Shown: positions 15,622-18,900 of the stretch, one piece after another | How positions within the stretch are numbered: the first letter of the stretch is position 1 | Layout of the letters: each line of letters opens with the position of its first letter | Origin: RGIG4576 sp964536025 | Lineage (GTDB): Bacteria; Bacteroidota; Bacteroidia; Bacteroidales; Muribaculaceae | Direction: 5' to 3' | Assembly (NCBI GenBank): GCA_964536025.1 | Contig: CAZHXA010000037.1 | Location: forward strand, 1 to 18,900 | DNA: 18,900 nt | The notes under the pieces: generated by a model | What the model was told of the DNA's origin: nothing | Seen by the model: only the letters and a program-made list of their open reading frames with translations | Database searches by the model: none | Program-made: the position numbers and the translations under genes

Positions 15622-15651
15622 GTTGTAATAATTATTTTTTGTCTAATTTTG
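15622..15651 (+). promoter_or_regulatory. Promoter of topA
   Basis: The -7 box TAATTTTG (15644-15651) matches TAnnTTTG exactly. GTTG (15622-15625) lies 18 bp upstream as a -33 candidate. The start would be near 15658, giving a leader of about 75 nt to the ATG at 15733, which has no clear Shine-Dalgarno sequence. Confidence 0.6.
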
Positions 15652-15732
15652 TCGCCGATTTTGAAAAACAATACTGAAATAATCGTGAAAAGCGATTTTA
15701 AGGGTATTTTCAGTAAAAAATATTAATAATAG

Positions 15733-18075
15733 ATGTCAAAGAATCTTGTAATAGTGGAGTCTCCCGCTAAGGCGAAGACTATTGAGAAATTTTTGGGTAA
15801 GGACTATAAAGTCTTGTCAAGTTATGGGCATATTCGAGATTTGAAGAAAAAGAATTTCAGTATTGATACTGAAAAAGGCTTTATTCCTTTATATGAAATC
15901 CCAGCCGAAAAGAAAGATTTGGTCAAGGAACTCAAAAAAGCTGCCAAAGATGCCGATATGGTATGGTTGGCTTCCGATGAGGACCGTGAGGGGGAGGCTA
16001 TTGCTTGGCATCTTTACGAAGTTCTTGGGCTAAAGCCTGAAAACACAAAACGAATTGTTTTTCATGAAATCACGAAATCGGCAATTCTTAATGCAATTGA
16101 AAATCCACGTGATATAGACATTAATCGTGTAGATGCACAACAAGCACGAAGGGTTCTTGACCGCATTGTAGGTTTTGAGCTTTCTCCAATTCTTTGGAAG
16201 AAGATAAAACCGGCTCTATCGGCAGGACGTGTGCAAAGTGTGGCGGTGCGTTTGCTTGTGGAACGTGAAAAGGAAATTAAATCTTTTGTAAGTGAGCCTT
16301 ATTTTCGTGTGGTAGCACAAATGAAACCGGAAGGGCTTGATTCTGTGATTAATACAGAACTTAATCATCGTTTGGCTAATAGAGCCGAGGCTGAATCGTT
16401 GCTTAATGCTTGTAAAACGGCTTCTTTCCATGTAAGCGATGTTACAGTTAAGCCAGTAAAGAAATCTCCGGCTCCTCCTTTTACGACTTCAACATTACAA
16501 CAAGAGGCTTCTCGTAAGTTGGGCTTTACCGTTTCTCAAACAATGATGGTGGCTCAACGTTTGTACGAATCGGGACATATCACTTATATGCGTACCGATT
16601 CATTGAATTTATCGTCACTTGCAATTAATACGATAAGTACTGAAATTAAAGAGCAGATAGGTGAAGAATATTTGAGAGTGCGTAAATATCACACCAACTC
16701 AAAAGGTGCACAAGAAGCACACGAGGCTATACGTCCTACTTATATTAATAAGCATGAGATTGCCGGTACAGCTCAAGAGAAAAAACTATATAATTTGATT
16801 TGGAAACGTACGATTGCTTCGCAAATGGCTGATGCCGTACTTGAAAAAACAAATATAGATATAGAAATATCCGGACGAAGTGAAAAATTCCAAGCAACAG
16901 GTGAAGTTGTTAAGTTTGACGGTTTTTTGAAAGTTTATATGGAATCGTCCGATGACGATAAGGCAGATAATACTGCCGATGTTCCTACACTTCCGTCTGT
17001 CAGCGTTGGTATGGTAATGGATGTAGATGCGGTTACTGCTACAGAGCGATTTACTCAGCATCCTCCTCGTTACACCGAAGCTGCTCTTGTAAAGAAATTG
17101 GAGGAATTGGGTATTGGACGTCCGTCAACTTATGCTCCTACTATCTCTACTATTCAAAATCGTGAATATGTTGTAAAAGGCGAAAAAGCAGGAGAAAAAA
17201 GAGAGTATGAAGTGCTTACGTTGAAAAACGGAACGTTGAAGTGCTCTAAGAAGTCTGAAACTACCGGTGCCGATAAGGGTAAATTGATACCTACCGATAT
17301 AGGAGTGATAGTGAATGATTTCTTGCTTGAATATTTCCCTTCTATTATGGATTATAATTTTACGGCTACGGTGGAAGAAACTTTTGATAAAATTGCCGAA
17401 GGAGAAGAGAAGTGGAACGACGGAATAGGTAAATTCTATGACACATTCCATCCCGATGTGGAAAAAGTGTCGAATCTTAGGCTTGAACATAAGGTGGGAG
17501 AACGCATTTTGGGTAATGACCCAAAATCGGGAAAACCGGTGTCGGTGAAAATAGGTCGTTTCGGACCTGTGGTGCAATTAGGCAGTGCCGATGATGAAGA
17601 AAAACCTCGTTTTGCGTCGTTAAATAAGGAACAATCCATCAATACGCTTACATTGGAACAAGCGTTGAAACTTTTTGAACTTCCTCGTGATTTGGGCGAA
17701 TTTGAAGGTGAAACGGTAACTGTTGCTGTAGGTCGTTTTGGTCCGTATATTAAGCATAATGGTAAATTTGTTTCAATTCCTAAGGATTTTACTCCCGAAA
17801 CCATTACTTTGGAAGTAGCTCAAAGTTTGATTTTGGATAAAAGAGAGAGTGAAGCCAAAAAAATTGTGAAAACATTTGTCGAAGAGCCGGAGTTGGAAGT
17901 GTTAAATGGTCGTTTTGGGGTATATATATCTTATAAAGGTAAGAATTATAAAATACCAAAAGGAACCGATGCCGAAACTCTTACTTGTGACGATTGTTTG
18001 AAGATTGTGGAAGATGAGGCAAATGCTCCCAAGAAAAAAGTTGTACGTCGCAAAGCAACGGTTAAGAAAAAATAA
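15733..18075 (+). CDS. topA: DNA topoisomerase I (type IA)
   Basis: Relaxes negative supercoils by transient single-strand cleavage, limiting over-supercoiling behind RNA polymerase. The TOPRIM domain is at the N terminus with VIVESPAKAKTIEKFLG (6-22, Glu9 catalytic) and the metal-binding SDEDREGEAIAWH (81-93). The active-site Tyr is Tyr285 in GHITYMRTDS (281-290). The 780-aa length is normal for Bacteroidota. Instead of the Cys4 zinc ribbons of E. coli TopA, the C terminus has three GRFG-type repeats (coded near 17551, 17731 and 17911) and ends in a Lys/Arg-rich tail (KKKVVRRKATVKKK) that should bind DNA. It is monocistronic, with its own promoter and a terminator just after its stop. Confidence 0.97.
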   Translation: MSKNLVIVESPAKAKTIEKFLGKDYKVLSSYGHIRDLKKKNFSIDTEKGFIPLYEIPAEKKDLVKELKKAAKDADMVWLASDEDREGEAIAWHLYEVLGLKPENTKRIVFHEITKSAILNAIENPRDIDINRVDAQQARRVLDRIVGFELSPILWKKIKPALSAGRVQSVAVRLLVEREKEIKSFVSEPYFRVVAQMKPEGLDSVINTELNHRLANRAEAESLLNACKTASFHVSDVTVKPVKKSPAPPFTTSTLQQEASRKLGFTVSQTMMVAQRLYESGHITYMRTDSLNLSSLAINTISTEIKEQIGEEYLRVRKYHTNSKGAQEAHEAIRPTYINKHEIAGTAQEKKLYNLIWKRTIASQMADAVLEKTNIDIEISGRSEKFQATGEVVKFDGFLKVYMESSDDDKADNTADVPTLPSVSVGMVMDVDAVTATERFTQHPPRYTEAALVKKLEELGIGRPSTYAPTISTIQNREYVVKGEKAGEKREYEVLTLKNGTLKCSKKSETTGADKGKLIPTDIGVIVNDFLLEYFPSIMDYNFTATVEETFDKIAEGEEKWNDGIGKFYDTFHPDVEKVSNLRLEHKVGERILGNDPKSGKPVSVKIGRFGPVVQLGSADDEEKPRFASLNKEQSINTLTLEQALKLFELPRDLGEFEGETVTVAVGRFGPYIKHNGKFVSIPKDFTPETITLEVAQSLILDKRESEAKKIVKTFVEEPELEVLNGRFGVYISYKGKNYKIPKGTDAETLTCDDCLKIVEDEANAPKKKVVRRKATVKKK

Positions 18076-18086
18076 TTTATTAGCAT

Positions 18087-18120
18087 AAGGCAAAATCTAT
18101 TCTGATTTTGCCTTTTCTTA
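18087..18120 (+). terminator. Intrinsic terminator of topA
   Basis: An 11-bp perfect stem: aaggcaaaatc (18087-18097) and gattttgcctt (18104-18114), with a 6-nt loop, followed by ttctt within a T-rich run. It starts 12 bp after the topA stop and separates topA from the next gene. Confidence 0.8.
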
Positions 18121-18168
18121 TTAGAATAATATGTTAATTTTATTTCCGAAATTTTTATAGGTATATAT

Positions 18169-18627
18169 ATGGAACTAAATGAACATAATAAGCAGGAATT
18201 TGCTCCAATGCACACGGCTGAACACATTCTTAATGGTACGATGGTAAAATTGATAGGTTGCCGACGTGCCGATAATGCACATATTGAACGAAAAAAATCA
18301 AAATGTGACTACGTTTTGCCAAAACCGCTTTCTCAAGAACAAATTTCAGTAATAGAAAGAAAAGTTAATGAAGTGATTGATGCAGATGTTCCGGTTACTG
18401 TTGAATATGTTTCGTTGCAAGACGTACGAGAACGATTCGATATGGAGCGATTACCCGAAAACGTAAGTAATACGGTGAGAATTGTTCGTATTGGTAGTTA
18501 TGATGAATGTTTGTGTGTTGGTTCTCATGTTGAGCACACATCGCAAATAGGAAAATTCCGAATTTCGAGTACACGTTACTTGGATGGAGTGCAACGTATC
18601 GTTTTTAGGCTTGATTTGCCGGAATAA
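18169..18627 (+). CDS. Stand-alone AlaX/SAD-type tRNA-editing domain protein
   Basis: A 152-aa homologue of the editing (second additional) domain of alanyl- and threonyl-tRNA synthetases. It is expected to hydrolyse mischarged aminoacyl-tRNA in trans, for instance Ser-tRNA on tRNA-Ala or tRNA-Thr. The specificity is not deducible here. The zinc site is visible as HTAEH (His15, His19) and CVGSH (Cys116, His120), equivalent to the HxxxH and CxxxH motifs of AlaX and AlaRS. In AlaRS the latter usually reads CGGTH. The small size means it has neither the N-terminal glycine-rich-motif domain of longer AlaX forms nor a synthetase core. It follows the topA terminator by about 50 bp and may have its own weak promoter (TAATTTTA at 18135-18142, one mismatch to TAnnTTTG). 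Confidence 0.82.
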   Translation: MELNEHNKQEFAPMHTAEHILNGTMVKLIGCRRADNAHIERKKSKCDYVLPKPLSQEQISVIERKVNEVIDADVPVTVEYVSLQDVRERFDMERLPENVSNTVRIVRIGSYDECLCVGSHVEHTSQIGKFRISSTRYLDGVQRIVFRLDLPE

Positions 18628-18900
18628 TGTAGAAAATGTGTATTTGGCATTTTTTTTGAATGGGGCTTAAAAATCATATTTTTTGGCGAAAATATGTTTA
18701 AAAACATACAGGGTGATATTTTTAACATTCTTTAATGTTTTAGTAATTTGCTGAAAATTAGACGGTTGAAATATTTTTGAGTTTTTTGTTAAAAAAAATA
18801 ATCAGAAAAAATTTTGAGGTTTCAAAAAAGTGCGTACCTTTGCAACGCTTTTGAGAACAACGGTTGTCAAGAGTGAAGATAAGAGAACGCGAACATTGAA
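18628..18900. other. Intergenic region leading into a transcript beyond the right edge
   Basis: No coding sequence is seen. The stretch is AT-rich to about 18830 and then becomes more GC-balanced after a consensus promoter. The bases after the predicted start include a small palindrome, acaacggttgt (near 18858-18868). No start of a protein or of 16S rRNA is visible before the window ends. Confidence 0.6.
18813..18842 (+). promoter_or_regulatory. Strong Bacteroidota promoter at the right edge
   Basis: The -7 box TACCTTTG (18835-18842) matches TAnnTTTG exactly and is followed by CAACGC. TTTG (18813-18816) is an exact -33 box 18 bp upstream. This is the only candidate promoter in the window with both boxes perfect. 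It would start a rightward transcript near 18849, whose gene lies outside the window. Confidence 0.7.

Larger units (their letters stand above)
15347..15732. other. Divergent regulatory region between the hmu operon and topA
   Basis: Non-coding AT-rich DNA of 386 bp. It holds the leftward hmu promoter (15381-15412), a direct repeat just upstream of it (15419-15459), and the rightward topA promoter (15622-15651). A weak stem (aaagg 15551-15555, ccttt 15560-15564) lies between them. I saw no recognisable Fur-box palindrome and no riboswitch. Confidence 0.7.

Noticed and set aside
17125..17804. Minus-strand ORFs of 150 and 122 aa
   Set aside because: Both are antisense to conserved TopA sequence, with compositions expected of shadow frames.

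Overview
The window looks like a chromosomal segment of a low-GC member of the Bacteroidales (Bacteroidota). The reasons are the gene content (an hmu-type heme operon, a stand-alone THUMP methyltransferase and TopA with GRFG repeats), promoter boxes matching the Bacteroides -7 consensus TAnnTTTG, starts mostly without a Shine-Dalgarno sequence, and lipoproteins with acidic residues after the lipidated Cys. A gut or oral anaerobe is likely. The genus cannot be fixed from this sequence alone. I saw no IS element, CRISPR array, tRNA, complete rRNA or prophage.

Layout. Positions 1-729 are mostly AT-rich non-coding DNA with one doubtful small ORF. Positions 730-5804 are a rightward housekeeping group: THUMP/SAM RNA methyltransferase, purD, a multi-pass membrane protein of unknown function, and pdxB. 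The gaps are 20, 26 and 10 bp. A perfect 18-bp inverted repeat (5867-5912) separates this group from a convergent seven-gene leftward operon (15346 down to 5927). Its gaps are at most 7 bp and it has one 4-bp ATGA overlap: a two-domain calycin-like lipoprotein, hmuY, hmuR, hmuS, hmuT, hmuU, hmuV. Across a 386-bp divergent intergenic region lie topA (rightward, with its own terminator) and a stand-alone AlaX/SAD-type tRNA-editing protein. The right edge carries a strong consensus promoter for a transcript that lies mostly outside the window.

The leftward operon is the most interesting part. It can be read as a complete heme-iron pathway. Surface lipoproteins (HmuY and probably the calycin-like protein) capture heme and HmuR carries it across the outer membrane. 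HmuS, a membrane-tethered CobN-like chelatase relative, would then act on heme in the periplasm. The AAA+ ATPase partners of ordinary CobN are absent. In their place are HmuU (ExbB/TolQ/MotA-like), HmuV (single membrane helix with an ExbD-like Asp) and HmuT (about 7 membrane helices), which suggests that proton-motive force drives the chelatase. A recurring sequence theme is methionine where relatives such as P. gingivalis use histidine: the HmuY candidate ligands, the HmuR loop, twin MGMG motifs in the calycin-like protein, and a Met-rich insertion in HmuS.
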